DNA from: a virus
Length of the DNA stretch: 64,000 nt
Direction: 5' to 3' (one strand)
Virus record (IMG/VR): IMGVR_UViG_3300024054_000008
Span: 62,001-126,000 of that record
The notes under the pieces were generated by a model that made no database searches, had not been told where the DNA came from, and saw only the letters and a program-made list of their open reading frames with translations. The position numbers and the translations under genes are program-made. Below are positions 27,232 through 36,702 of this stretch, piece by piece. The stretch's first letter is position 1, and each line of letters begins with the position of its first letter.

Positions 27232-28431
27232 ATGATAAAAGGCAGATTTAACGTATTGTTGGACCAAGCTTGGGGTTCGAGCGGGAAAGGCTTGATGTCA
27301 ACATGGCTTGCAGATCACTTTAACATCAACCACGTATCTTCAGCTAATCATCCCAATGCCGGACACTCGGCAATAATTGATGACATAAAATTCGTTGCTA
27401 AGGCCATACCAACAGCCGCAATTTTAAAAAAAGCAAAAGGCGTTGATATAAAGTGTTTCATATCACCAGGTTCTGGTTTCACTTGGAAACAGTTGTGTAA
27501 AGAATGGATTGAAACAGAAAAACCAGAAATTTTCATACACTCTCGTGCATCAATTGTGACCGAAGAACACGCAAAGCGCGAACGTGAAGGTGCAGAATCA
27601 ACAAAGCATATTGCATCAACAATGCAGGGCACAGCAACGGCAATAGCAGACAAAATTTTAAGAAAAAAAGATGTTAAATTGGCAGGAACATTGCCTTTAA
27701 ATGAATTTATCGAACACGAATTTAAATCAAATTCAGAATTCAAAATTTTCAGCGCTTATCTTGATGAATTTTACGAAAAAGTTCGTATAATTGACGCGAT
27801 GGAATTCAGAAATTTGACTCATTCAATAATCAAATCAGGAAATCAATGGTTACACGAAGGAAGCCAAGGATACGCTTTATCAATTGATCACGGATCTCAC
27901 TATCCACAATCAACATCAAGAAACTGTTCATTGCAAGCAGCAATGGACTACATGGCTATACCGCCCCAAATGGTTGGAGATGTTTATTTGAATTTAAGAT
28001 CATTTCCGATAAGGGTAGGAAATGTTATAGAGGATGGGGTTCAAAAAGGATACTCTGGTGATTTCTATCCAGATTCAAAAGAATTAACCTGGGAAGAGGT
28101 CGGAAAAAACGCTGGCATGCCAGAAGAAGAAATACAAAAATTAAGAGAACGCGAGTTGACAACAGTTACAAAAAGACTTAGAAGAGTTGCTACATTTAGT
28201 TGGATCGGACTTCGAGATGCTGTTCAAACAAACGGAGTGACTAAGATCTGTGTGAATTTTATCCAATACATAAATTGGAAAGATGCTGGTCTAAAAGGCG
28301 GAAAAGAAGCGTTCGATCGACTTTCAAGTGAAAGTCGGTCTTTTATTTCAAAAGTCGAAGAAGTTTCTGATTTACCAGTCGTTCTTGTTGGAACTGGACC
28401 GCGACACGAAGACATCATTTCTATCTTGTAA
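27232..28431 (+). CDS. purZ: Adenylosuccinate synthetase-like protein, PurZ type
   Basis: 399 aa. GTP loop GSSGKG (15-20), where PurA has GDEGKG; NAGH (42-45); EGSQGYALSIDHGSHYP; TKRLRRV in place of PurA's TGRPRR region. PurA's catalytic Asp in the first loop is replaced by Ser. To my knowledge this replacement is characteristic of phage PurZ, which joins Asp to dGMP on the way to 2-aminoadenine (Z). The sequence shows the substitution; substrate and product are inferred. GAGGAACC precedes the ATG. MazZ- and DatZ-like partners are not visible in this window. Confidence 0.75.
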   Translation: MIKGRFNVLLDQAWGSSGKGLMSTWLADHFNINHVSSANHPNAGHSAIIDDIKFVAKAIPTAAILKKAKGVDIKCFISPGSGFTWKQLCKEWIETEKPEIFIHSRASIVTEEHAKREREGAESTKHIASTMQGTATAIADKILRKKDVKLAGTLPLNEFIEHEFKSNSEFKIFSAYLDEFYEKVRIIDAMEFRNLTHSIIKSGNQWLHEGSQGYALSIDHGSHYPQSTSRNCSLQAAMDYMAIPPQMVGDVYLNLRSFPIRVGNVIEDGVQKGYSGDFYPDSKELTWEEVGKNAGMPEEEIQKLRERELTTVTKRLRRVATFSWIGLRDAVQTNGVTKICVNFIQYINWKDAGLKGGKEAFDRLSSESRSFISKVEEVSDLPVVLVGTGPRHEDIISIL

Positions 28432-29863
28432 ACAGAAACTTTAGTTTCTCTTTCCCAAAAACTTTCTTGTAGTTATGTTTTTCAGCATAACTACTTTCTT
28501 TCATCTTGCACGACCTTGCATGGTTATATAATGTCTTCTTGTGCATCATCCATCCATTAGAATCAACATAAACATAGTCAGGTTTAACAGTTGAAACTAG
28601 AACCCAATTGGCGGCTTTGTATATTGTACCAACATGCCCATACGTTGTGTCAGCAAATGAAACAACGGCTTTTACATTTTTGAATTCATTCAAAAACATT
28701 TTGGTACATCTAGACAAAAACCAAGTTGCAAAATTTTTCTTATGACGATTTGGGCTGATGCAAAAACGGTCAAGTTCGAAAATTTCTTTGGTTGTATATC
28801 CAGAAGATAATGCAGTTTCCTTCCTAGAAAGCGGAGAAAACTTGCAAACAGCTATTAATTCACTTTCTAAATATGCACCAATCACAAATTTTGGCTTTTT
28901 GCCTTCTTGAGCATAATGCCACGTCCTTAAAAAGATCTCCGAATCCGATATTTGACAGATTCTAACTTTAACAGACCTGATATCGAAATCATCTAAACAC
29001 TGGATTGATAATTTTAACTGATTTTTTAGTTTTTCAGCAACCTTTCCAGTCGACAATAATTCATTCTCCCAGATATAGATTAGTTTAGAATTTGGAAAAG
29101 ATTTCATTAAATAAGACAGCTTGGCTTTATCTCTCTTAGAGTTATGCGGGAGGTTATGCCAATATTCACCTTGAACATCGATAAATGCGTCATGTTTTGG
29201 TAAATAAAAATCAAAATTATACGGACCAACTGCCCTTTCCGATTCATATTCTATATTGAGATTGTTCAAAATGTTAGCAAATATTTTCTCAGGTCTAGAA
29301 CGATTTCCAGATGAATAAAATTTTTCAATACCCTTTGCAATTTTGATTTTATATTCATCATTTTTAAATCTGTTTTTTGCAAGCTCTCTGTGCAAATCTT
29401 TGTATTTTTGTTTATTTACAGCTTTTTTGTGATTCTTTCTAGCCTTCTCTGTGTGCAATGCGTATACTTTCTCTCTCAAATACTTACCGGGGTCAATTTT
29501 GTATTCACTTTTGTTTCGTTCAGAAACTAATTTTTTATGTTCTTCAGATTTAAATAATTTGTTGATTCTATCAATTTGACATTTTCGGTACGATTTGTTC
29601 TTCCACGCCTGTTTTGACTGCTTAGACCTTTGCAATTTTGCTTCGTCGGTATTAAATGTGCACTTCATACATGAATAAATGCCATTTTTCTTTTTGTTTT
29701 GTAAATAATTATAATAGGTAACTATTGATTCTCTATCACATAACTCACATTTCGCCCAAGTTTTTCTTTTTTGTTTGCTAGACCCGAACCAAATTGTCGG
29801 TGGAATTTTATATCCAAAATCATCTAAATTTTTATTTTCAAGTAACACATACAATCGTAACAC
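28421..29863 (-). CDS. Homing endonuclease (Vsr/EDxHD-like) fused to a GNAT/Mom-like domain
   Basis: 480 aa, GTG start (no better start visible). Order: zinc-binding region (CELCD, CMKC), a basic repeat-like linker to residue 200, a Vsr-type nuclease (RPEKIFANILNNLNIEYESE, FDFYLPKHDAFIDVQGEYWH), then a C-terminal acyltransferase-like domain (KFVIGAYLESELIAVCKFSP, FELDRFCISPNRHKKNFATW, VVSFADTTYGHVGTIYKAANW). The last part has the layout of Mom-like GNAT folds. It sits tail to tail with purZ, overlapping it by 11 bases, and ends in TAG followed two codons later by TGA. Likely a mobile gene. Confidence 0.72.
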   Translation of the reverse strand: MLRLYVLLENKNLDDFGYKIPPTIWFGSSKQKRKTWAKCELCDRESIVTYYNYLQNKKKNGIYSCMKCTFNTDEAKLQRSKQSKQAWKNKSYRKCQIDRINKLFKSEEHKKLVSERNKSEYKIDPGKYLREKVYALHTEKARKNHKKAVNKQKYKDLHRELAKNRFKNDEYKIKIAKGIEKFYSSGNRSRPEKIFANILNNLNIEYESERAVGPYNFDFYLPKHDAFIDVQGEYWHNLPHNSKRDKAKLSYLMKSFPNSKLIYIWENELLSTGKVAEKLKNQLKLSIQCLDDFDIRSVKVRICQISDSEIFLRTWHYAQEGKKPKFVIGAYLESELIAVCKFSPLSRKETALSSGYTTKEIFELDRFCISPNRHKKNFATWFLSRCTKMFLNEFKNVKAVVSFADTTYGHVGTIYKAANWVLVSTVKPDYVYVDSNGWMMHKKTLYNHARSCKMKESSYAEKHNYKKVFGKEKLKFLFTR

Positions 29864-29884
29864 GAAGATCGAAAAGAATCAATT

Positions 29885-32530
29885 CTATGCAAAAGCAATA
29901 ACATTAGCTATCAATTCTATGTTAGATGAAGTTTTTGTTTCTTTGCCTTTCTCATTCTGAAGACGGAATTTGACCGTAGCTCGTACACGTGAACTTCTGT
30001 CTCTTAACATTTTTTCAAGATGTTCATATGGAATTCGTTTTGAAACCGCCCATCTAACACCAGGGTTCGGGTCTTTTAACATTTCTTCAAGATGTGACGG
30101 GTCTATTCTTTCAGCCACGATCCGTCTAATATTTGAATCTGAATCATCAATTAATTTTGGTAAATGCGATTCATCAATATTTCTAGCAACAGCCATTCTC
30201 ACGCCATGTTTATTACTATCAATGTGTTTCAAGAGAAAATCTTGGTCAACCTTCTTAAATATTTTATTTACCACGTCAGCATACCATTTTGAGAAATCAA
30301 GCTTTTCAAAAACATCAGGATAGAATTTTTTATCAATTTTACCGAGTATAAGACCTAAAACCGTATTTTTTTCATCAAACAACTCAATTTTTTCAAGAAC
30401 CTTATGCGCGTATTCTTTAGGAAGAAGCCTGACAACCTGTTGTTCAACTCCATAACCTAGTTTAGGAGCTTCTGCTTTACCATCAAAATATCGCATTAAT
30501 TCATGCAGTTTAATAACAACAGAAGCATGCCTTTTAACATGCTCAATGCCATCATCTTCAAGATTCGGAAAATTTTCTAATTTAGCACGTTCTTCGTTAC
30601 TACCGATCCATGCGATTACATCATTTGGATCATCAGATTTATCAAACCCAGTTTCATCGTACTTTCCACCATAGTTCATCATAACGCTGTTAGCAAGTAA
30701 TCTGATCTGTTCATTTTCGTCGTTAAGAAAACGTTGCACAAATTCGCGCGTTTCTTTTCTGCCGGAACTTGAGAAACTGTGAACTCCAGGCAAGCCTTTT
30801 CTTTTTATATATTCAAGAACAAAACATTTTTTGTCCACATCACTACTTTTAGAAAATTCATCTAACTGTTCTCTACTTACACTACGATTTATAATTATTG
30901 CTTTTCTAACAAATTTAGAACTATCAGATAATGGCTTTAATTTTTCAGGAACTGAAGAATTTGATTGAATACTTGCTCTAACTTTTTCATTCGGATGATT
31001 TATCAATTTATTCAATAACTTGTCATCAATTTCCTTTAAATTAACTTTTGCAACTTCTGCCACAACTTCATCATCTGGGTCATTTAACAATTCAATAACA
31101 GCTTTTTTGTACAAGCCACTATGTTGCCCACGTAGCCAACGTTTCAATCCTTCAGCAAAAGCTTTTCTAACATCAACATCTGGATCTTTTAATAAATTCC
31201 AAATCAAATTAAAATTTACTTCATCAGGTTTACTAAACAAATTTATCAAAATTGATTTTCTAATATTTGGATTTTCACTATTTGAGTATTCTTTTATTTG
31301 TTCTTCGTTTAATGTTGCCCTTTCAATAACAATATGTTCATTAGCATCACTTAATTCTTTACGAAATTTTGGGTCACTTATTCTATTTATCAAATCAATT
31401 GCAGGTTTTGACCAACCAACTCCATGATAATTACCAGCAAAAAATTCTGGATTGCGTTCAAGATAAAACCTTATTAATTCGTCAAATTGCGGACCATCGT
31501 TCATTAAATCAAAATTTACAGGATAATTTTTCTTGCTTAGATCAATAAGAATGTCATCTAATTCCGGTGACTTAGAACAAATTTTGTTAGTCATATGATA
31601 AACGAGACTGTCAGATAAATCTCCTTTCAGTACTCTATCTAATATTGGTTTATCAAGTTCTTCTTTTGGTTCTATATAAGGTATAATTGGTGACAACCCT
31701 TCATCATCTAAAGACATAAAATAGTGTCTGGCATCACTAGGTGAAATCGTCCCTTTCTTAAGCGAAACTATAGGACCATCTGGAGCATTTGGCGCATCTT
31801 CTAAAACAATTTGGTTGATATGACTAAATTCTGGTATTCCAGGTATGGACTGTCTAGTTATAACTTTATCTCTAGCATTGAAAATTGTGACACGCTCAAC
31901 TTCGTTATCAATACCTCTACGAACGTCCCAAGCAATTTTTGAAAACTCTTTTGGAGTTTTAACATCGCGAAAATCAACGTTTTCTTTCTGACCTTCTTCT
32001 TCAGCTCGTTTGTCTATCAAAAAATAAAAAACACTATTGCCACCCTTATATGATTCCCAGTAATGATGGGCTCTCATTGTTATGCACCATTTGGTGCCTT
32101 TACCATATTGTATACACGCATCACGGGTATCAATTCTAAATAAAACGTGCGTATCACTTTCCCAAAGTTTAGTAGCACCTTCGGATTTGATACGTTCTTT
32201 CTGTTTAGTTTTGGACTCAGGCAAATCTTTAATAGTGTTTTCAAGTTCCTTCAATGATTTATATTGATTAATATCTTTCTTATCTAATCTCTGTTGATTT
32301 TTATGAAATGCCTCAACAGTTGGGATGAGATCTTCTAATTTTGCTTTTTGTTTTAATTGTTTAACAGACCATTCTAAATATTTACCCTTTTTAGATGGAT
32401 CTGATTCAGACAATTGTTTGATTTCATCTTCTAAATCAGGGTTAGCTGATATCAAATCATCAACTTTTGCAGCAACAAGAATGCGAAAAGCTATTTTTGA
32501 TAATCTATACGGATACAACAAAAATAACAT
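29885..32530 (-). CDS. Large HEAT/LRV-repeat protein with an N-terminal GTKWCIT domain
   Basis: 881 aa. Residues about 100-200 contain GKGTKWCITM...W-x2-Y...FYFLIDKR, a motif set I recognise as recurrent in phage proteins of unknown function. From about 350 onward it is built of helical repeats; the last four are near-regular units of 24 residues (DSNKHGVRMAVARNI, DSDSNIRRIVAERI, DPNPGVRWAVSKRI, DRSSRVRATVKFRL). Such solenoids bind proteins or nucleic acid. Ends in TAG, with TGA two codons further. The role in infection is unknown. Confidence 0.7.
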   Translation of the reverse strand: MLFLLYPYRLSKIAFRILVAAKVDDLISANPDLEDEIKQLSESDPSKKGKYLEWSVKQLKQKAKLEDLIPTVEAFHKNQQRLDKKDINQYKSLKELENTIKDLPESKTKQKERIKSEGATKLWESDTHVLFRIDTRDACIQYGKGTKWCITMRAHHYWESYKGGNSVFYFLIDKRAEEEGQKENVDFRDVKTPKEFSKIAWDVRRGIDNEVERVTIFNARDKVITRQSIPGIPEFSHINQIVLEDAPNAPDGPIVSLKKGTISPSDARHYFMSLDDEGLSPIIPYIEPKEELDKPILDRVLKGDLSDSLVYHMTNKICSKSPELDDILIDLSKKNYPVNFDLMNDGPQFDELIRFYLERNPEFFAGNYHGVGWSKPAIDLINRISDPKFRKELSDANEHIVIERATLNEEQIKEYSNSENPNIRKSILINLFSKPDEVNFNLIWNLLKDPDVDVRKAFAEGLKRWLRGQHSGLYKKAVIELLNDPDDEVVAEVAKVNLKEIDDKLLNKLINHPNEKVRASIQSNSSVPEKLKPLSDSSKFVRKAIIINRSVSREQLDEFSKSSDVDKKCFVLEYIKRKGLPGVHSFSSSGRKETREFVQRFLNDENEQIRLLANSVMMNYGGKYDETGFDKSDDPNDVIAWIGSNEERAKLENFPNLEDDGIEHVKRHASVVIKLHELMRYFDGKAEAPKLGYGVEQQVVRLLPKEYAHKVLEKIELFDEKNTVLGLILGKIDKKFYPDVFEKLDFSKWYADVVNKIFKKVDQDFLLKHIDSNKHGVRMAVARNIDESHLPKLIDDSDSNIRRIVAERIDPSHLEEMLKDPNPGVRWAVSKRIPYEHLEKMLRDRSSRVRATVKFRLQNEKGKETKTSSNIELIANVIAFA

Positions 32531-32576
32531 GCTAATAGTTATTTGTCATAAAAAACTAAAGTAATGTAATAAATTA

Positions 32577-32801
32577 ATGAACAAGCCGCGCGTTTTTGAA
32601 AACGGGTCAGTTACAATTGTTTCGAACGATAAAGATATAAGATTATACGTTGGGGTACATGAAATAAAAAAATTTTCAAAAATTGAATTAATTCATGATA
32701 AACTAAATAAATTAATAATATCTATTGATGGCAAATCAATTGAATCTGAAGAATCAGAAAGAATTCTATCGACATTAACTTGGGTAACAATCAAGGAATA
32801 A
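32577..32801 (+). CDS. Small unrecognised protein
   Basis: 74 aa, beta-rich then acidic. The ATG is preceded by TGTAAT six bases upstream (32565-32570) and no Shine-Dalgarno. Its 3' end overlaps the convergent gene at 32791 by 11 bases. Confidence 0.5.
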   Translation: MNKPRVFENGSVTIVSNDKDIRLYVGVHEIKKFSKIELIHDKLNKLIISIDGKSIESEESERILSTLTWVTIKE

Positions 32802-33387
32802 TTTCAATCTTAGTCTTCTTTATCTCTTGATCCAAATTCTTTTTTCGTTTTAGATGGATGCCAATTTGTTCGGGGTTGTCCAACATATATTTATAACAGG
32901 ATTCGAAATAACCAACAACTGGGTTCAATGCGTCCTTTATCATTAATTCTTCCAAAATTAATTTACCGCTAGATGCATCAGAAAACAACCATTCTTCAGT
33001 AATTGGTGTGTCATTATTAATTTGACTCCAAACATTCCCATACGGAAGCATAACTAATGTATACTCGGTTTTTTTCAAATGCGGGGTAGGCTCAGTAACA
33101 AAATCTTCACGCCGCTTAATTGAAAAAAATACTCCATCGGGTAAATCAATACCTAACATTGATGTGGTCACCCATCTTTTAATACTCATAAGTTTTACCT
33201 CGGGGGTCTTCAAATGTAATTTTTTCCTAAGAGGAAGGCTACAATTATATAAAGCTGATGGTGATAATTTGACTACCCAAGGCCTAAAGTCACTAGGAAC
33301 TGTAGGAAATGTGTGTAATGATTCAATATATAATATTCCTATTTTATTAACTTTTTCCTGTATTAATTTTAGTTGATCAGAATCCAT
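32791..33387 (-). CDS. Unrecognised protein, head to head with a homing endonuclease
   Basis: 198 aa from ATG 33387, which has AGGA eight bases upstream. An apparent 62-residue N-terminal extension is antisense to the endonuclease gene and is rejected. No motif recognised; C-terminus is lysine-rich. Its start codon and that of the opposite gene share the bases CATG. Confidence 0.55.
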   Translation of the reverse strand: MDSDQLKLIQEKVNKIGILYIESLHTFPTVPSDFRPWVVKLSPSALYNCSLPLRKKLHLKTPEVKLMSIKRWVTTSMLGIDLPDGVFFSIKRREDFVTEPTPHLKKTEYTLVMLPYGNVWSQINNDTPITEEWLFSDASSGKLILEELMIKDALNPVVGYFESCYKYMLDNPEQIGIHLKRKKNLDQEIKKTKIEIIP

Positions 33388-35332
33388 GATTCGTCCTGTC
33401 CAAAACCAAACATTACCGGACAACAAATCAAATGCAAAATATGTTGAATTTATTTGTGATTGCGGCAACACATTCAAGCGAAGATGGAGGTCATTCAAAG
33501 ATGGTAACAACAAATCTTGTGGAAAATGCAATATATTTCGGATACATAATACAAAACAAATCACATTCGGCAAACTTAAGTTATTACAACAAATAACAAA
33601 AGATAATAAATCATCTGATCTAATTAAGGCAATATGTAACTGTGGAACACATAAAACTATTAAAATAAAATCACTGTTAGAAGGTGTTGAAAGTTGTGGT
33701 TGTTCAAGATATAAAGAAATAAAACATCATGAGACAAAACCAATAAACCAATGGAAAGAAGAACTACCAGAATTGGTCATAGACGAATCAACGCCGCAAA
33801 ACCTAAGTAGAAAAAGTTCTCAAGTTTGCAAATTTAAATGTAAATGCGGAAGTGTTTATTCAAAGAGGTTTGAGCATTACAAACCAAATAAGAGTTCTTG
33901 TGGCAAATGCGATGAAATAATAATTAAAAATGGCGACAAAATAAATAATTTTACGTACGTAGGGCACAAACTAAAATTAAAAACTAAGTCGATTAAAAAA
34001 GAACCATTTTTGTGTAAATGTGGAAAAACAAAACTTTTAAGACCTTATGCAGTGTTTCACTTACACCAGAAAATTTGCGGATCATGTTCAATTAAAGACA
34101 AACAATGGTGGGGCACAACAAAGTTCGGAAAAGTTAAAGCATTATATCCAGAAAAAATTGCGAACAAGAAACCAAAAAGCAACGACATGGGTTGGTTTAT
34201 TTGTGATTGTGGACAAAAATTTACGAGAAAAATTTGCATTGTGACAAATGGCAGAAACCAATCTTGCGGAAAATGTAGAAAAGTCTCTGGAAGTTGGTTC
34301 TTCTTAAATAAAGAAAATTTAGAAAAATTAAAATTTCCATTAAAGAAAGAAAATTTTCCGAAAGGTGGCCCGATACCATTATCAGATATAAAATCTAAGA
34401 GCAAAAAAACATTGTTTGAATGTTGGTTATGCAAAAGACGTTATGAATGCGTTGTAACGGACATAATACGAGGAGTTTCATTATCATGCGGATGTTCTTC
34501 AGGATCAATATCAAAAATGAATTTTGAGGTAAATTCATTTTTAAATTCGATCGGAGTCAATTCAGAACTCGAATATGATTTAAACAAATTAAAATATGAC
34601 ATTGCAATTCCAACAAAAAAATTGCTCATAGAAATGCACGGACTAAAATGGCATTCGGAACAAGAATCAAAATCAAGAGATGCGTTAAAATTCAATAATG
34701 CAATAAAAAATAATAACGAATTAATCGTAATATATGAAGACGAATGGGCAAACAAAAATTTGATATTTAAAAATATAATATCTAATCGTCTTGGAATAAA
34801 AAACATTAAAACAGCAAGAGCAAACAAATGCTCAATATTACAAATTGACAACAAAACAATCAATGCATTTTATGAAAAATTTCATTATATAGGTCCAACC
34901 AACTCAAAATATAATTACGGTGCTTTCTTAGATAATGAGTTGGTGGCAGCAATGTCATTTAGGAAACCAACAAGACCAACAAATGCAGAATTTGAACTAT
35001 CACGGATGGCCGGCGATTTTGATATAAAAATTCATGGTATATGGAGTAAATTATTAAGAAAATTCATACAAGACCAAAATCCGAATTCAATAGTAACATA
35101 TTCGGACAATCGATTGTTTTCTGGCAAAACTTACCAAAAAATTGGGTTTAAATTAGACGGACACATAAAACCAGATTATTATTGGGTGTTAAATATGAAA
35201 AGATTCAATAAGTCAGCTCTAAGAAAACCAAAAAACACAACAATTACAGAAACTCAATTAAGAACCTCACAAGGATATAGAAAAATTTGGGATTACGGTA
35301 AAACCAGATGGTTGTGGAAAAAGGAGCTATAA
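33386..35332 (+). CDS. Homing endonuclease: six zinc ribbons + Vsr-like nuclease + GNAT/Mom-like domain
   Basis: 648 aa. Six C-x-C/C-x2-C ribbon repeats in the first 370 residues (e.g. CDCGNTF...CGKC, CNCGTH...CGCS, CKCGSVY...CGKC, CKCGKT...CGSC, CDCGQKF...CGKC, CWLCKRR...CGCS) probably read DNA. A Vsr/EDxHD-like nuclease follows (YDIAIPTKKLLIEMHGLKWH, IYEDEW). The C-terminal domain (NYGAFLDNELVAAMSFRKP, IVTYSDNRLFSGKTYQKIGF) is Mom/GNAT-like, with a final GYRKIWDYGKTRWLW. It lies immediately upstream of thyX, a common landing site for selfish genes. Confidence 0.75.
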   Translation: MIRPVQNQTLPDNKSNAKYVEFICDCGNTFKRRWRSFKDGNNKSCGKCNIFRIHNTKQITFGKLKLLQQITKDNKSSDLIKAICNCGTHKTIKIKSLLEGVESCGCSRYKEIKHHETKPINQWKEELPELVIDESTPQNLSRKSSQVCKFKCKCGSVYSKRFEHYKPNKSSCGKCDEIIIKNGDKINNFTYVGHKLKLKTKSIKKEPFLCKCGKTKLLRPYAVFHLHQKICGSCSIKDKQWWGTTKFGKVKALYPEKIANKKPKSNDMGWFICDCGQKFTRKICIVTNGRNQSCGKCRKVSGSWFFLNKENLEKLKFPLKKENFPKGGPIPLSDIKSKSKKTLFECWLCKRRYECVVTDIIRGVSLSCGCSSGSISKMNFEVNSFLNSIGVNSELEYDLNKLKYDIAIPTKKLLIEMHGLKWHSEQESKSRDALKFNNAIKNNNELIVIYEDEWANKNLIFKNIISNRLGIKNIKTARANKCSILQIDNKTINAFYEKFHYIGPTNSKYNYGAFLDNELVAAMSFRKPTRPTNAEFELSRMAGDFDIKIHGIWSKLLRKFIQDQNPNSIVTYSDNRLFSGKTYQKIGFKLDGHIKPDYYWVLNMKRFNKSALRKPKNTTITETQLRTSQGYRKIWDYGKTRWLWKKEL

Positions 35333-35334
35333 GT

Positions 35335-36687
35335 ATGAACAAAATAGAAGTATTTTGTTTGATGGATGAACACGGTAAGTTCCTTGAACCAGCGATACAA
35401 GCAACAACTCTTGCTAAATATTCAAGATCATCAGAATCTGCAAAAGAAATAGTCAAATCAATATCATTGGAATCGGCTGAAAAATTTCAAGAAAAATGGG
35501 TTGTTGAATATGGTCACAACTCTGTTGCAGAATTGGCGTGCATACCAGTTTGCTTTGAAAATGTATCAATAATAGCATCTAAATTCATAGAATCTTGGCA
35601 AAGACCAGGCTTTTCAGAAAAGAGCACAAGGTATCAAAAATTTAGTATAGACAATTTTGTTACTCCGCCGGGTTGTTCAGACACAATGAAAAGATTCGTT
35701 AAAAAATTTTACGATACATATGAATCTTTACATTCAAAAATGCTAAAACGATGTGCAAAACTAATGGGTTATAATTCAAATGATGAAAAAATTCTGTTAA
35801 AGAATTCTGTTAAAGCAAGAACTTTCGATAATCTAAGATATTTGCTTCCAGCCGGCACTGGAACAAATCTAGCAGCTGTAATCAACATGAGAGATGCAAG
35901 AAATTTGATAACAAGTATGAAAGGACACCAAAATTCTGAATTTAGAGAAATAGGTGATAAAACACAACACGCAATAGAAAAAATATGCCCGGTTCTATTA
36001 CGACACACAGAACCAGACAATTACTCATTAGACACAAAACATCTTGGTGATATAAGTACAAAATTCAAAATAACAAATCCAAATTGGTATGTTGATTTTT
36101 ATGAATCATTTTGTTCGAAAAATGAAAACAGTGAAGAAACACAGAAAAGATTTATGAAGTCAATAAAAGATGTATATGGCATGGATTTTGATACATTTTC
36201 AAAATTCATGGAAGCAAGACCTGAACATAAAGAGATACCAGACTTATTTAAAACGATAAGAATAGCATTCGACATAATGACAGATTATGGATCATTCAGA
36301 GATTTACAAAGACACAGGCGATGTGAACAATTCATAGAACCATTAACTATAAATTATGGTTACATAATACCAGATGACATGTCTGGAACAGATATTGAAG
36401 AATCATATGTACAAGCTATGGAATCGATTAATTCGTATGGCGATGACAAAATTTTACATAGTCAATATTATCAATATATGATACCACTTGGTTATTTACA
36501 TAGGTCAGTCTTTGTTATGGATTTAAAAGAACTATATTACATAGTTGAATTAAGAACAAAACCGCACGGGCATCAATCTTATCGAAAAGTAGCATACGAG
36601 ATGTATGAACTAGCAAAAAACAAATATCCATTATTAATGCAGTGGTGCAGAGCGACACACCCAAGCATAGTTGGTGAACACCTTTGA
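35335..36687 (+). CDS. thyX: FAD-dependent thymidylate synthase with two ThyX domains
   Basis: 450 aa from ATG 35335, with AAGGAG eight bases before it; the stop of the endonuclease gene is two bases upstream. The N-terminal domain has SEKSTRYQ and the substrate segment RYLLPAGTGTNLAAVINMRD. The C-terminal domain has RDLQRHRRCEQF, matching the ThyX signature RHR. So it is a tandem ThyX, twice the usual 210-250 aa. It would methylate dUMP to dTMP using methylenetetrahydrofolate and FADH2. Which domain is catalytic is uncertain, since each keeps only part of the signature. Confidence 0.82.
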   Translation: MNKIEVFCLMDEHGKFLEPAIQATTLAKYSRSSESAKEIVKSISLESAEKFQEKWVVEYGHNSVAELACIPVCFENVSIIASKFIESWQRPGFSEKSTRYQKFSIDNFVTPPGCSDTMKRFVKKFYDTYESLHSKMLKRCAKLMGYNSNDEKILLKNSVKARTFDNLRYLLPAGTGTNLAAVINMRDARNLITSMKGHQNSEFREIGDKTQHAIEKICPVLLRHTEPDNYSLDTKHLGDISTKFKITNPNWYVDFYESFCSKNENSEETQKRFMKSIKDVYGMDFDTFSKFMEARPEHKEIPDLFKTIRIAFDIMTDYGSFRDLQRHRRCEQFIEPLTINYGYIIPDDMSGTDIEESYVQAMESINSYGDDKILHSQYYQYMIPLGYLHRSVFVMDLKELYYIVELRTKPHGHQSYRKVAYEMYELAKNKYPLLMQWCRATHPSIVGEHL

Positions 36688-36702
36688 ATGTAATTTCAAT
36701 TT

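Noticed and set aside
27232-28431. Ordinary host-like PurA
   Set aside because: The catalytic Asp and the TGRPRR-type segment are replaced, so IMP-dependent activity is unlikely.
33388-33573. 62-residue N-terminal extension of the minus-strand gene at 32791
   Set aside because: It is antisense to the zinc-ribbon part of the endonuclease, and ATG 33387 has a Shine-Dalgarno.
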